From Hyphomicrobiales bacterium (lineage in GTDB: Bacteria; Pseudomonadota; Alphaproteobacteria; Rhizobiales; Aestuariivirgaceae), in the NCBI GenBank assembly GCA_025356765.1, contig JANXRO010000268.1, forward strand, positions 1 to 7,249: 7,249 nucleotides of DNA, given 5' to 3'. Position numbers and translations under genes: made by a program. How positions within the stretch are numbered: the first letter of the stretch is position 1; every line of letters begins with the position of its first letter. The notes beneath the pieces were generated by a model that worked only from the letters and a program-made list of their open reading frames with translations, had not been told where the DNA came from and did not search any database. Below, piece after piece: positions 1 to 5,376 of the stretch.

Positions 1-715
1 CCAATTGGGCGTTCCACGGCTCGCCCACGCAGAAGGCATCCATGGTGCCCACTTTCATGTTGGCCACCATTTGGGGTGGCGGCACAACGATGGTTTCAAC
101 ATCGTGGTCTGGGTCTATGCCGGCAGCAGCCAGCCAATAACGCATCCACAAATCATGCGTGCCGCCGGGAAATGTAACAGCAATTTTGGCCATCGCGCCA
201 TCAGCCTTTTTCTTGGCGAAGACAGCTTTCAGCGGTGTTGCGTCCACACTAACTTTCAAATCCGCATAGGTTTTGGCGAGCGAAATTCCCTGGCCATTGA
301 GATTGAGGCGCGCCAAAATTTTCATTGGCATGGGTTGTTTGTTTTGGGTGATGGTGCCCAATGTCATCAAATAGGGAATGGGGGTGAGAACATGCGCTCC
401 ATCAATGCCACTGCCTTGCGAACCCAGAACCAGATTATCACGCGCCGCGCCCCAAGATGCTTGCTTGAGTACTTCAACACCGCCCATGCCATATTTTTCA
501 AACAGGCCTTTTTCCTTGGCAACAATCAATGGGGAAGAATCTGTCAAAGCAATAAAGCCAAGCTTTGCGGTGTTCACTTCAGGGCCATCTGCGGCCAATG
601 CACCGTAGGGAAGCAATGTGTTGGCAGCACCCAGCAAGGCCGCAGTGGCCGCCGATTTTTTTAAAAATGCGCGGCGTGTGAAAGGATTGTTGGATACTGC
701 TTTGACCATCATCAT
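1..715 (-). CDS. nrtA: Nitrate ABC transporter, periplasmic substrate-binding protein (NrtA type), 3' part missing
   Basis: Periplasmic solute-binding protein of the NrtA/CmpA/NasF family, which delivers nitrate (or nitrite) to an ABC permease for assimilation. I translated 238 codons from 715 to the left edge with no stop. Residues 13-21 (TRRAFLKKS) form a Tat twin-arginine motif, followed by a hydrophobic stretch and a likely cleavage near ALAA-D at 39-43. Family hallmarks follow: KLGFIALTDSSPLIVAKEKG, KQASWGAARDNL, GAHVLTPIPYLMT, and near the edge RYWLAAAGIDPDHDV and FCVGEPWN. About 60% of a usual 400-residue protein is present. Three consecutive ATGs (715, 712, 709) follow an AAGGAAA ribosome site; the second or third has the better spacing. 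It is the first gene of a transcript with its own promoter and attenuator leader, downstream of nasTS. Bicarbonate (CmpA) specificity cannot be excluded by sequence alone, but the nasST context argues for nitrate. Confidence 0.93.
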   Translation of the reverse strand, partial: MMMVKAVSNNPFTRRAFLKKSAATAALLGAANTLLPYGALAADGPEVNTAKLGFIALTDSSPLIVAKEKGLFEKYGMGGVEVLKQASWGAARDNLVLGSQGSGIDGAHVLTPIPYLMTLGTITQNKQPMPMKILARLNLNGQGISLAKTYADLKVSVDATPLKAVFAKKKADGAMAKIAVTFPGGTHDLWMRYWLAAAGIDPDHDVETIVVPPPQMVANMKVGTMDAFCVGEPWNAQL

Positions 716-727
716 TTTCCTTTTGCC

Positions 728-778
728 AAAAGCAAAACGCCGACAAGAACAGCAATCACATTGCAGTCTTGCCGGCGT
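728..778 (-). terminator. Intrinsic terminator (attenuator) in the nrtA leader
   Basis: On the minus strand the arm ACGCCGGCAAGA (778-767) pairs with TCTTGTCGGCGT (748-737). This gives a 12-base-pair stem with one G-U pair. An inner stem GCAAT-gtg-ATTGC lies inside the loop, and TTTTGCTTTT follows directly. It sits about 13-22 bases before the nrtA start codons and after the predicted promoter, so it would stop transcription before the gene unless prevented. Its 5' arm contains the 3' arm of the ANTAR-type hairpin at 772-787, so only one of the two can form. Confidence 0.85.
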
Positions 779-802
779 CATTGCCGGATTCCCATCGAGG
801 GG
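772..802 (-). ncRNA. ANTAR-type antiterminator leader (NasT target) upstream of nrtA
   Basis: Read on the minus strand, CCGGC (787-783), loop AATGAC (782-777) and GCCGG (776-772) form a hairpin with a six-base loop carrying A at position 1 and G at position 4. That is the known signature of RNA bound by ANTAR-domain proteins such as NasR, EutV and NasT. ANTAR targets are normally two such hairpins. Three bases upstream, CCC (802-800), loop CTCGAT (799-794) and GGG (793-791) is a candidate first hairpin; its loop has G at 4 but C rather than A at 1, so it is less certain. The second hairpin overlaps the terminator arm, which gives the classic mutually exclusive arrangement. The trans-acting protein is very likely the NasT encoded at 2100-2699. 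Confidence 0.8.
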
Positions 803-816
803 CTCACAATCATCTC

Positions 817-832
817 TGCATGAGGCGTGCCA
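817..832 (-). promoter_or_regulatory. Sigma-54 (RpoN) promoter for the nrtA operon
   Basis: The minus-strand sequence TGGCACGCCTCATGCA (832-817) matches the -24/-12 consensus TGGCACG-N4-TTGCA with one mismatch, and the GG and GC dinucleotides are exactly ten bases apart. The predicted transcript start is near 806, so the whole ANTAR leader and terminator would be transcribed. It implies activation by an enhancer-binding protein, most likely NtrC under nitrogen limitation. I did not find a convincing NtrC dyad upstream. Confidence 0.78.
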
Positions 833-887
833 AACGGAAAAAAATTTAAGTCACTATTGTTTTCAATGTGTTATATGAAACCCGATC

Positions 888-924
888 AGAAAAAATTTAA
901 TTGCTGCCGCCATTTCATACAGCA
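888..924 (-). terminator. Weak candidate terminator after nasS
   Basis: On the minus strand TGCTG (924-920) pairs with CAGCA (906-902), with one further T-G pair possible and a loop of about a dozen bases. A run of six T follows at about 895-890, after a short AT-rich spacer. The stem is short and the T run is displaced, so termination would be weak. It may only partly separate nasTS transcription from the nrtA promoter. Confidence 0.3.
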
Positions 925-930
925 CGATGA

Positions 931-2103
931 TCAATTATTGTGCAATGCACCAAAAAATGCACTTCGCTTTACATAATCTTCAATGGCATCAGGATTGAAG
1001 GTTATCATGTCAAAAAAACCTCCTGTGTTGAGTCCTGGTAACCCGCCTTCAATTTTTGCATCTTGATCGGGCAGTACAGCCGCGGTGCCTATAAGCGCGC
1101 CACGATAAATATCTGGCCGATAGCTTGCTTTGGCAATCACCATATTTTCTGACGTGAGCGCAATGTGTTGCCACCTTGCCATTTGTGAATAGAACCACAA
1201 GGCGTGGCTTTGCCAAGGGAAGTTTGCTGAAGACTCATAGAATTGTATGAAGTCTTGGCGAGGAATGTCATCAATCAACCTGCCCTCAAGGCTGCGTAAC
1301 AGAATCTTTTCATTGAGATTTAGGTACGACGGCTGTGCCAGCATCCCCGCCAAGGTTTCTCTGTTTTCAATTGTTGCACACCAGATCGCACTTTTATGGA
1401 GCGCGCGCAAAAGTCTGTTTAACGTTTCAGAATTTTGTTCAGCCCATTTTTGCGTCATGCCTAAAACTTTTTCTGGGCTCGACCGCCAAATGGCAGATTT
1501 CGTGGTGACAACTTTTCCATGGCCTGCAGCTACAGCAACGCTGTTCCAAGGCTCTCCCACACAAAAGCCGTCTATTGCGCCCGATGCTAAGGCATCAGCC
1601 ATAAGCCCCGGTGAAACAATGGTGATGTTTACATCCTTTGTGGGATTGATGCCTGATGCCGCCAGCCAATAGCGCAATTCAAAAGAATGGGCGGAATGGC
1701 TGTGAACAACAGCCAGTGTTATGGGCGATCGATTTAGCAATACTTGGTGAAGTGCTTGGCCGTTGGCTTTTGCATCGCCCAGTTCATTTGCGCCTTGCTT
1801 TAACATGGCTTGCCAAAGGGCATTTGAAACTGTGACAGCGTTGCCGCCCAAGCCCAATGCGAAAGGCGCAATCATTTTTACCGATAAAGGTGAAAGCCCT
1901 AGGTTCTGTGCAATTGGCATGGGTGCCAACATATGGGCCACATCAAGCTGCCCAACAGAAACGCGGTCTCGTACATTGGCCCATGATGTTTCACGCATAA
2001 GGTGCAGATTGATATTTTCTTCTTCAGCAAATCCCAACTCGGCAGCCGCAATCACTATTGATGCGTCGAGCAAGGGCAAGAAACCAGCGCGCACAGCTTT
2101 CAT
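931..2103 (-). CDS. nasS: NasS, cytoplasmic nitrate sensor of the NasS-NasT system
   Basis: A 390-residue protein of the NrtA/CmpA substrate-binding fold. It lacks any signal peptide: the N-terminus (MKAVRAGFLPLLDASIVIAA) goes straight into the binding domain, as expected for a cytoplasmic sensor. Family blocks are ETSWANVRDRVSVGQLDVAH (about 38-57), LAPMPIAQNLGLSP (59-72), RYWLAASGINPTKDV (about 144-158) and DGFCVGEPWNSVAVAAGHGK (about 179-198). In characterised systems NasS holds NasT inactive without nitrate or nitrite and releases it on ligand binding. Its ATG overlaps the nasT stop as ATGA (2103-2100), with AAAAGGG six bases upstream inside nasT, so the two are translationally coupled, consistent with a complex of fixed stoichiometry. 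The next gene, nrtA, is a paralogue carrying a Tat signal. Function is assigned from fold, missing signal and coupling to nasT. Confidence 0.93.
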   Translation of the reverse strand: MKAVRAGFLPLLDASIVIAAAELGFAEEENINLHLMRETSWANVRDRVSVGQLDVAHMLAPMPIAQNLGLSPLSVKMIAPFALGLGGNAVTVSNALWQAMLKQGANELGDAKANGQALHQVLLNRSPITLAVVHSHSAHSFELRYWLAASGINPTKDVNITIVSPGLMADALASGAIDGFCVGEPWNSVAVAAGHGKVVTTKSAIWRSSPEKVLGMTQKWAEQNSETLNRLLRALHKSAIWCATIENRETLAGMLAQPSYLNLNEKILLRSLEGRLIDDIPRQDFIQFYESSANFPWQSHALWFYSQMARWQHIALTSENMVIAKASYRPDIYRGALIGTAAVLPDQDAKIEGGLPGLNTGGFFDMITFNPDAIEDYVKRSAFFGALHNN

Positions 2104-2699
2104 TTTTTGCCCTTTTCTTTGGAACGCGCCGATTGGACAACGGCATCTGCAATGGCAGCAACCTTTCGCCCTTGTTGCATGGCGGTTTTGCGCAACATTA
2201 CAAAGGCTTCGCTTTCTGATATTGCATAGGCTTGCATCAAAACACCTTTGGCGCGATCAACGGATTTGCGCTCATCCAGCGCTTGAACCGCTTCATCACG
2301 CTCAAGGCGAATTTTTTCAAATGCCTTGAACCTGGCAATGGCCAGATCAAGAATGGGCTTAACCCGTTCTTGTTTTAACCCGTCTACAACATAGGCCGAA
2401 ACACCGGCTTCAATTGCGTCAAACATGGATTGCTCACTTGATTGATCAACAAACATGGCAATGGGTTTCTGGATGGCTTTTGATATCCTGAACATGTGTT
2501 CTAAAAAGTCTCGATTCGGATTACCCAAATCCATCACAATGACATCTGGCGAGATTTCTTCGATGCGGCTTACCAACCCATTCAGCTGGGACACAATGAT
2601 AACCTGGTTATGGCCAGCATCGCGCAAACCACGCTCTATCAGCGTTGCACGTTCGTGGCTTTCGTCGATAACCAAAATGGCAAGCTGGGCGACAGGCAT
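2100..2699 (-). CDS. nasT: NasT, ANTAR-domain transcription antiterminator
   Basis: A 199-residue RNA-binding response-regulator-like protein. Residues 1-120 form a receiver-like domain, with the acidic patch LVIDES near 9-14, D57 in VIVMDLGNP as the position matching the phospho-acceptor, and K109 near the domain end. A helical linker (about 121-140) leads to an ANTAR domain at about 140-192, with DERKSVDRAKGVLM and SESEAFVMLRKTAMQQGRK. Control in this family is by NasS binding rather than a known kinase. The expected target, a hexaloop hairpin overlapping a terminator, is found upstream of nrtA. No Shine-Dalgarno sequence precedes the ATG at 2699. A possible promoter TTGCAA-N17-CATCAT (2734-2706) would put the transcript start at or beside the ATG, so the mRNA could be leaderless. 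The product name is secure; the start is the only upstream candidate I see. Confidence 0.93.
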   Translation of the reverse strand: MPVAQLAILVIDESHERATLIERGLRDAGHNQVIIVSQLNGLVSRIEEISPDVIVMDLGNPNRDFLEHMFRISKAIQKPIAMFVDQSSEQSMFDAIEAGVSAYVVDGLKQERVKPILDLAIARFKAFEKIRLERDEAVQALDERKSVDRAKGVLMQAYAISESEAFVMLRKTAMQQGRKVAAIADAVVQSARSKEKGKK

Positions 2700-2798
2700 A
2701 TTTTAATGATGCAACGCATCAATTCAGTTTGCAATGCAATATAACTATATTATCAACGCAAAGGATCTGGCTTAGATCCGACAGAAAGCCACTTTAAA
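2700..2798. promoter_or_regulatory. Divergent intergenic region between nasT and the hemerythrin gene, with two palindromes
   Basis: This 99-base AT-rich gap must hold promoters for both neighbours. It contains a perfect inverted repeat TGATGC-AAC-GCATCA (2707-2721) just upstream of nasT, overlapping the possible -10 of nasT. A second perfect repeat, GGATCT-GGCTT-AGATCC (2763-2779), lies in front of the hemerythrin gene. The stretch 2736-2752 is rich in TATA-like steps, but I cannot choose a -35/-10 pair for the rightward gene. Neither palindrome has FNR spacing (TTGAT-N4-ATCAA). Confidence 0.45.
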
Positions 2799-3368
2799 TT
2801 GGAAAAGCTTAATCGCATTACGCTGTTGGATGATCGGCACCGGCCTAAAGCTCAAAAAGTTGAAGGCCTAAGCATCACCCAGCGCCGACAAGGAAGGCGG
2901 CTTGGGCTTTATCATAACCTGCACCGCGAACAACTGCAGAATGTGAGTGATGTGATGGCGCAGGTTGCTGCGGGCACATCGGATGCGACAACACTTGGTA
3001 CGATAATATCCGATCTGCAAATGAAAACTAATTTTCAAGCCTTTGGAAACCTGTGCGGGCAGGAATGTGAAATGTTAAGTTTTCATCATGATGCCGAAGA
3101 ACAGATGATGTTTCCGGCGCTGAATCGAGGCGGCGATGAGGCTCTGCGTGAAGTTGTGGCCCGGTTGGCGGCAGAGCATGTTGTGGTGCATGACTTGATT
3201 ATGGAGTTGGAACAGTGTGCACAAATTTTGATTGCCGTGCCATCAGCTGACAATTTCGCAGCAACGCAAGCAAGCTTTGCTGATCTTGATCGCTGCGTGC
3301 GATCACATTTTGGCTATGAAGAAACTGAATTGGAAGACGCGTTGAGCGTTATTGATATCGGAATTTAA
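2799..3368 (+). CDS. Hemerythrin (HHE) domain protein
   Basis: A 189-residue predicted cytoplasmic protein with a hemerythrin-like four-helix bundle. Candidate diiron ligands are H39/H42 (YHNLHREQ), H96/H97 with E100/E101 (SFHHDAEEQMMFPAL), H127/H131 (AEHVVVHDLI) and H170/E174 (SHFGYEETELE). These match the spacing of the HHE family, whose members bind oxygen, sense or scavenge NO, or handle iron. Cys86 and Cys90 form a C-x3-C pair just before the second ligand helix. The frame is open from 2745 but has no ATG before residue 53. The TTG at 2799 is the only usual start codon ahead of the domain, with a weak AGAAAG ten bases upstream, so the N-terminus is uncertain. It is divergent from nasT, which may mean a role in coping with NO or nitrite from nitrate metabolism, but that is inference. 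It converges on and overlaps the next gene by 4 bases. Confidence 0.85.
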   Translation: MEKLNRITLLDDRHRPKAQKVEGLSITQRRQGRRLGLYHNLHREQLQNVSDVMAQVAAGTSDATTLGTIISDLQMKTNFQAFGNLCGQECEMLSFHHDAEEQMMFPALNRGGDEALREVVARLAAEHVVVHDLIMELEQCAQILIAVPSADNFAATQASFADLDRCVRSHFGYEETELEDALSVIDIGI

Positions 3369-3634
3369 CGCTTTTTGCGGGTTTTGATGGTTTTCAGCAA
3401 GTCTTTTAATGTTCCAGCCATCTCCGCTGGGTTTTCATTGAATTGTTGAACACTCAAGCGGATTGCCGCCAAACGCTGTTCATGTTTTTCTTGTTGGCGC
3501 AACCAAAGCCTGAATGCTTCGCGCATGATTTCACTGGCAGAAGCAAATTCCCCCGAAGCCATGCGTGCTTCCAGCACACGTTTCATAGACGGCGTTATGG
3601 TGATGGAAATTTTTTCTGCGGGTGAGTCAGCCAT
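3365..3634 (-). CDS. ParD-like ribbon-helix-helix antitoxin, no toxin partner
   Basis: An 89-residue protein with a ribbon-helix-helix DNA-binding domain at residues 7-48: a strand (KISITITP), helix A (MKRVLEARMASGEF) and the ParD signature ASASEIMREAFRLW. The rest is a charged helical tail ending KTRKKR, which would normally bind and neutralise a ParE toxin. The length is normal for ParD, so the gene looks intact. No ParE-like frame lies on either side: downstream is the convergent hemerythrin gene and upstream is a terminator-like repeat. It may be a solitary regulator, or an antitoxin left behind or kept to counter a toxin elsewhere. No Shine-Dalgarno precedes the ATG at 3634; the promoter position instead suggests leaderless translation. 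Confidence 0.85.
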   Translation of the reverse strand: MADSPAEKISITITPSMKRVLEARMASGEFASASEIMREAFRLWLRQQEKHEQRLAAIRLSVQQFNENPAEMAGTLKDLLKTIKTRKKR

Positions 3635-3640
3635 GGTGGG

Positions 3641-3668
3641 AGAATAGCGCAGCAGATAGGATCGTCAA
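3641..3668 (-). promoter_or_regulatory. Sigma-70 promoter of the ParD-like gene, predicted leaderless transcript
   Basis: On the minus strand TTGACG (3668-3663, five of six to consensus) and TATTCT (3646-3641, four of six) are 16 bases apart. The expected start of transcription, about seven bases past the -10, falls on or next to the A of the ATG at 3634. This fits the absence of any ribosome binding site. Confidence 0.5.
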
Positions 3669-3712
3669 CGCCAAAGAGAGACTAGGTGAAGCATTCAATC
3701 TGCATTAGCAAA

Positions 3713-3757
3713 CACAAAACCCGCCGTTCCATTTGTGGAGCGGCGGGTTTTGGTTTT
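3713..3757. repeat. Terminator-like hairpin, left copy of a repeat shared with the rRNA operon terminator
   Basis: CAAAACCCGCCG (3715-3726) pairs perfectly with CGGCGGGTTTTG (3741-3752). An inner stem TCCA-tttg-TGGA (3728-3739) and a GTTTT tail follow. The same outer 12-base arms, the preceding ACA and the following GTTTT recur at 6689-6733, and a TTGAAYGAAGT motif follows both copies. Either strand could use it as a terminator, yet no recognisable gene ends into it: the ParD-like gene starts to its left on the minus strand and the XRE gene starts to its right on the plus strand. It looks like a copy or remnant of an rrn terminator. Confidence 0.8.
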
Positions 3758-4019
3758 GAACGAAGTAAACTTCCAAGGGAACAGTTCTGCATCGTTGCAA
3801 AGTTTAACAAACAACTTTGAGAGGTACGATGTGGGAGTGCCAATAAATTCAACCATAAGCTTCACGAATTGCGCAAACGGGCAAGTTGAAAAGATGGGAG
3901 GTGGCATCTCATCTTGGAGTTGAGCATTTAATCCGCGAAAAACTAAATCTGTTGCAACCGAAAGTCCATATTGAACCGCTGGGTTTTGATATAGTATGCA
4001 ATGGGGACGGCATTGATAT
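3758..4019. other. Gene-poor stretch between the left repeat and the XRE regulator
   Basis: Together with 3635-3757 this makes about 385 bases with no confident gene. Several short frames are open on both strands, including 3735-3923 plus and 3695-4081 minus. The first starts inside the terminator hairpin, and the second runs through it and over the XRE gene start, so neither is convincing. A dyad AACC-GCTG-GGTT at 3974-3985 precedes the XRE gene and could be an operator. TATAGT at 3990-3995 is a possible -10, but I see no well-spaced -35. The stretch may hold decayed coding sequence. Confidence 0.4.
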
Positions 4020-4023
4020 ATGA
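3859..4023 (+). pseudogene. Short open frame ending in ATGA overlap with the XRE gene, possible gene remnant
   Basis: From just after a stop at 3856 the frame is open for 54 codons and ends at TGA 4021-4023, overlapping the XRE start as ATGA. The translation is protein-like (for example HLGVEHLIREKLNLL and VHIEPLGFDIVCNGDG), but it has no ATG; TTG 3886 and GTG 3901 are the only plausible starts. I recognise no family. It is either the tail of a gene truncated when the region was assembled, a small coupled open frame, or chance. Confidence is low. Confidence 0.25.
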
Positions 4024-4787
4024 GTATACATTCGATTTTTGCCGCTAACTTGCGAAGTAAGTGTGCCGAATATGGCACCATTGCCGACGTTTGCCGTGAT
4101 ATCGGAATAAACCGTCAACAATTTAATAAATACTTGGCAGGCACAAGCTTTCCAAACGCTGTTACCTTGCGCAACATCTGCAAAATATTAGACGTTCAGG
4201 AACAGTCGCTTTTTGCTACAGATCTAATAGCAGGCCAAAATCCTAAAGCCGCAATCAAAGCAAGTCGGCCGGGTCTATTAGGAATTTTGCCTCTTCAAAA
4301 ACGCGGTTTTGATTTTATTGTACCTGATTTGGCACTCGGTTTTTACTATTGTTATTTTCCACTTCCCAATGTTTCGGGCATGTTGGTGCGAAGTCTTATT
4401 TTAGTTGTCCTTGATGGTAAACAGAAGGAATTTATCAGGCTTACCCGACTTCAATCGCCAGGCGAAAGTAAACGTCCTCTACTTGGCGGACGCCACAACG
4501 GAATTGTTTGTGCAAACAATTCTGAAATATATTTCTTTGGTTTAAATCGACAATCTCCATACCAACTCAGTATGTTGGCTCTCGAGCGAAGACAGGTTTC
4601 CAGAGCAGGTGTCTATCGGGGCATGGCCCTCACACAAAATTTTAACGCCTCCACAAACCCCAAAGTATGTATATTTTTGTCAGAGGAGCAGAATAATTCC
4701 CGATTATTAATTAGTAGTATTGGCATTGTTCACGAATCCGATCCTTCTGTTGATCCGGCGGTCCGAGCCACTTTGCATTCAACCTAA
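4020..4787 (+). CDS. XRE-family transcriptional regulator with an unassigned C-terminal domain
   Basis: A 255-residue predicted DNA-binding protein. Residues 6-63 form a cro/C1-type helix-turn-helix, with the recognition segment in TIADVCRDIGINRQQFNKYL followed by NAVTLRNICKILDV. The remaining 190 residues are a predicted mixed strand and helix domain with no family I can name, containing FDFIVPDLALGFYYCYFPLP (97-116), LLGGRHNGIVCANNSEIYFF (154-173) and RAGVYRGMALTQNFN (195-209). It could bind a ligand, possibly the nearby peptide or its modified form, but nothing in the sequence proves that. The ATG has GGGGACGG upstream, spaced slightly far, and overlaps the stop of a short upstream frame as ATGA. 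It is convergent with the next gene, overlapping by 9 bases, with no terminator between them. It is the only regulator in the cassette and so the best candidate controller of the peptide promoter. Confidence 0.8.
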   Translation: MSIHSIFAANLRSKCAEYGTIADVCRDIGINRQQFNKYLAGTSFPNAVTLRNICKILDVQEQSLFATDLIAGQNPKAAIKASRPGLLGILPLQKRGFDFIVPDLALGFYYCYFPLPNVSGMLVRSLILVVLDGKQKEFIRLTRLQSPGESKRPLLGGRHNGIVCANNSEIYFFGLNRQSPYQLSMLALERRQVSRAGVYRGMALTQNFNASTNPKVCIFLSEEQNNSRLLISSIGIVHESDPSVDPAVRATLHST

Positions 4788-5285
4788 TGGCTTGAGTCTA
4801 GTAATCGCTTGGGGCCAGCCTGATTTGGCGTCGCGCTCAGTGTATAAGCTTTTGTTTGATTTTTCTGAGCGAACTGTGGTTGTTGCTGTATGAATCAGCG
4901 AAGTGTGCAATTCATAGAACAACAGCGCTAATGAGTTCATTCGTGCACCCTCGGCGGCTGAATGCAAAAACAGCAATTCACGAGCCAAGAAAAGAGCAAT
5001 ATCCTTTCGATCTAAATTAGATTTCCGTAATAATGCCAAGGGGATTTCTCCGGTTTGAGCTTTGGCAAGCAGGGCAAGGCTGTCAACATTGATCAGTCCA
5101 TCAGCTTCGTCGTTATTTGTGGTGCGGATAATCATTTTTATTCCCTGACTTTCTTTTTGTTTGACCATCGTAACGAACCACAACGAGGCAAAATCAGTAA
5201 GTTCTCGCATGCGCGAAGCTAATAACTTTTTCATGGTGCGCGGATTAGCGAAAGGAAATAACAATTTTAAATTGTTCACAATCAC
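4779..5285 (-). CDS. Hypothetical protein of 168 residues, divergent from the peptide gene
   Basis: I do not recognise a family. The GTG at 5285 is chosen because GAGG lies about seven bases upstream (5296-5293); the later in-frame ATG at 5234 has no ribosome site. No signal peptide or clear membrane segment is visible. The N-terminus is basic and mixed (VNNLKLLFPFANPRTMKKLL), and residues 65-135 are rich in leucine and alanine and probably helical (LINVDSLALLAKAQTGEIPL, KDIALFLARELLFLHSAAEG, MNSLALLFYELHTSLIHTAT). The C-terminus is polar (EKSNKSLYTERDAK). It is divergent from the peptide gene with a 91-base shared upstream region and convergent with the XRE gene, so it belongs physically to the peptide cassette. 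Possible roles, all inference, are immunity, a helper protein binding the peptide or the dehydrogenase, or a regulator. Confidence 0.65.
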   Translation of the reverse strand: MIVNNLKLLFPFANPRTMKKLLASRMRELTDFASLWFVTMVKQKESQGIKMIIRTTNNDEADGLINVDSLALLAKAQTGEIPLALLRKSNLDRKDIALFLARELLFLHSAAEGARMNSLALLFYELHTSLIHTATTTVRSEKSNKSLYTERDAKSGWPQAITRLKPLG

Positions 5286-5298
5286 GCTCTACCTCACG

Positions 5299-5369
5299 TT
5301 GGTTGTACCCGAGATGGGTTGTTATAACCTTTAGTGGCAACGAATCATTTGATTGCAACCTAAAGGAAA
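5299..5369 (+). promoter_or_regulatory. Promoter and operator-like repeats of the peptide gene
   Basis: TTGGTT (5299-5304) and TATAAC (5323-5328) are 18 bases apart and make a reasonable sigma-70 promoter, with a start expected near 5335. Repeats crowd the area: ACCC-gagat-GGGT (5307-5319) lies in the promoter spacer; AATCA-TT-TGATT (5343-5354) lies just downstream; CCTTTAG (5328-5334) and CTAAAGG (5360-5366) form a wide inverted repeat. The right arm of the wide repeat includes the AAAGGA ribosome site, but its left arm would lie at the transcript start, so hiding the ribosome site by RNA folding is only possible with an upstream start. More likely these are binding sites for the XRE regulator or another protein. 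Confidence 0.55.
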
Positions 5370-5376
5370 TTTGATC

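Noticed and set aside
5..664. Long plus-strand open frame opposite nrtA
   Set aside because: The minus strand encodes a clear NrtA protein with all family motifs; the plus frame has unlikely composition and no ribosome site.
809..822. Hairpin TCAT-GCAGAG-ATGA on the minus strand as the first ANTAR hairpin
   Set aside because: It overlaps the -12 element of the sigma-54 promoter and lies upstream of the predicted transcript start, so it would not be in the RNA. Its loop also lacks A at position 1.
921..957. GCAC/GTGC motifs near the nasS end as NtrC binding sites
   Set aside because: The spacing between half-sites (N14) and the orientation of GTGCA-A-TGCAC do not match the NtrC dyad with its seven-base centre.
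1247..2329. Two plus-strand open frames (1247-1672 and 1763-2329) opposite nasS and nasT
   Set aside because: They are antisense shadows of well-supported genes and show no recognisable protein features.
2706..2723. FNR-type box upstream of nasT
   Set aside because: The half-sites TTGAT and ATCA are separated by seven bases, not the required four.
3735..3923. Plus-strand frame of 62 codons
   Set aside because: Its GTG start lies inside the loop of the terminator-like repeat and its first codons are the hairpin arm. It could be part of decayed coding sequence but is not supported as a gene.
3695..4081. Minus-strand frame of 128 codons
   Set aside because: It runs through the terminator hairpin and over the start of the XRE gene, has no ribosome site and resembles no family.
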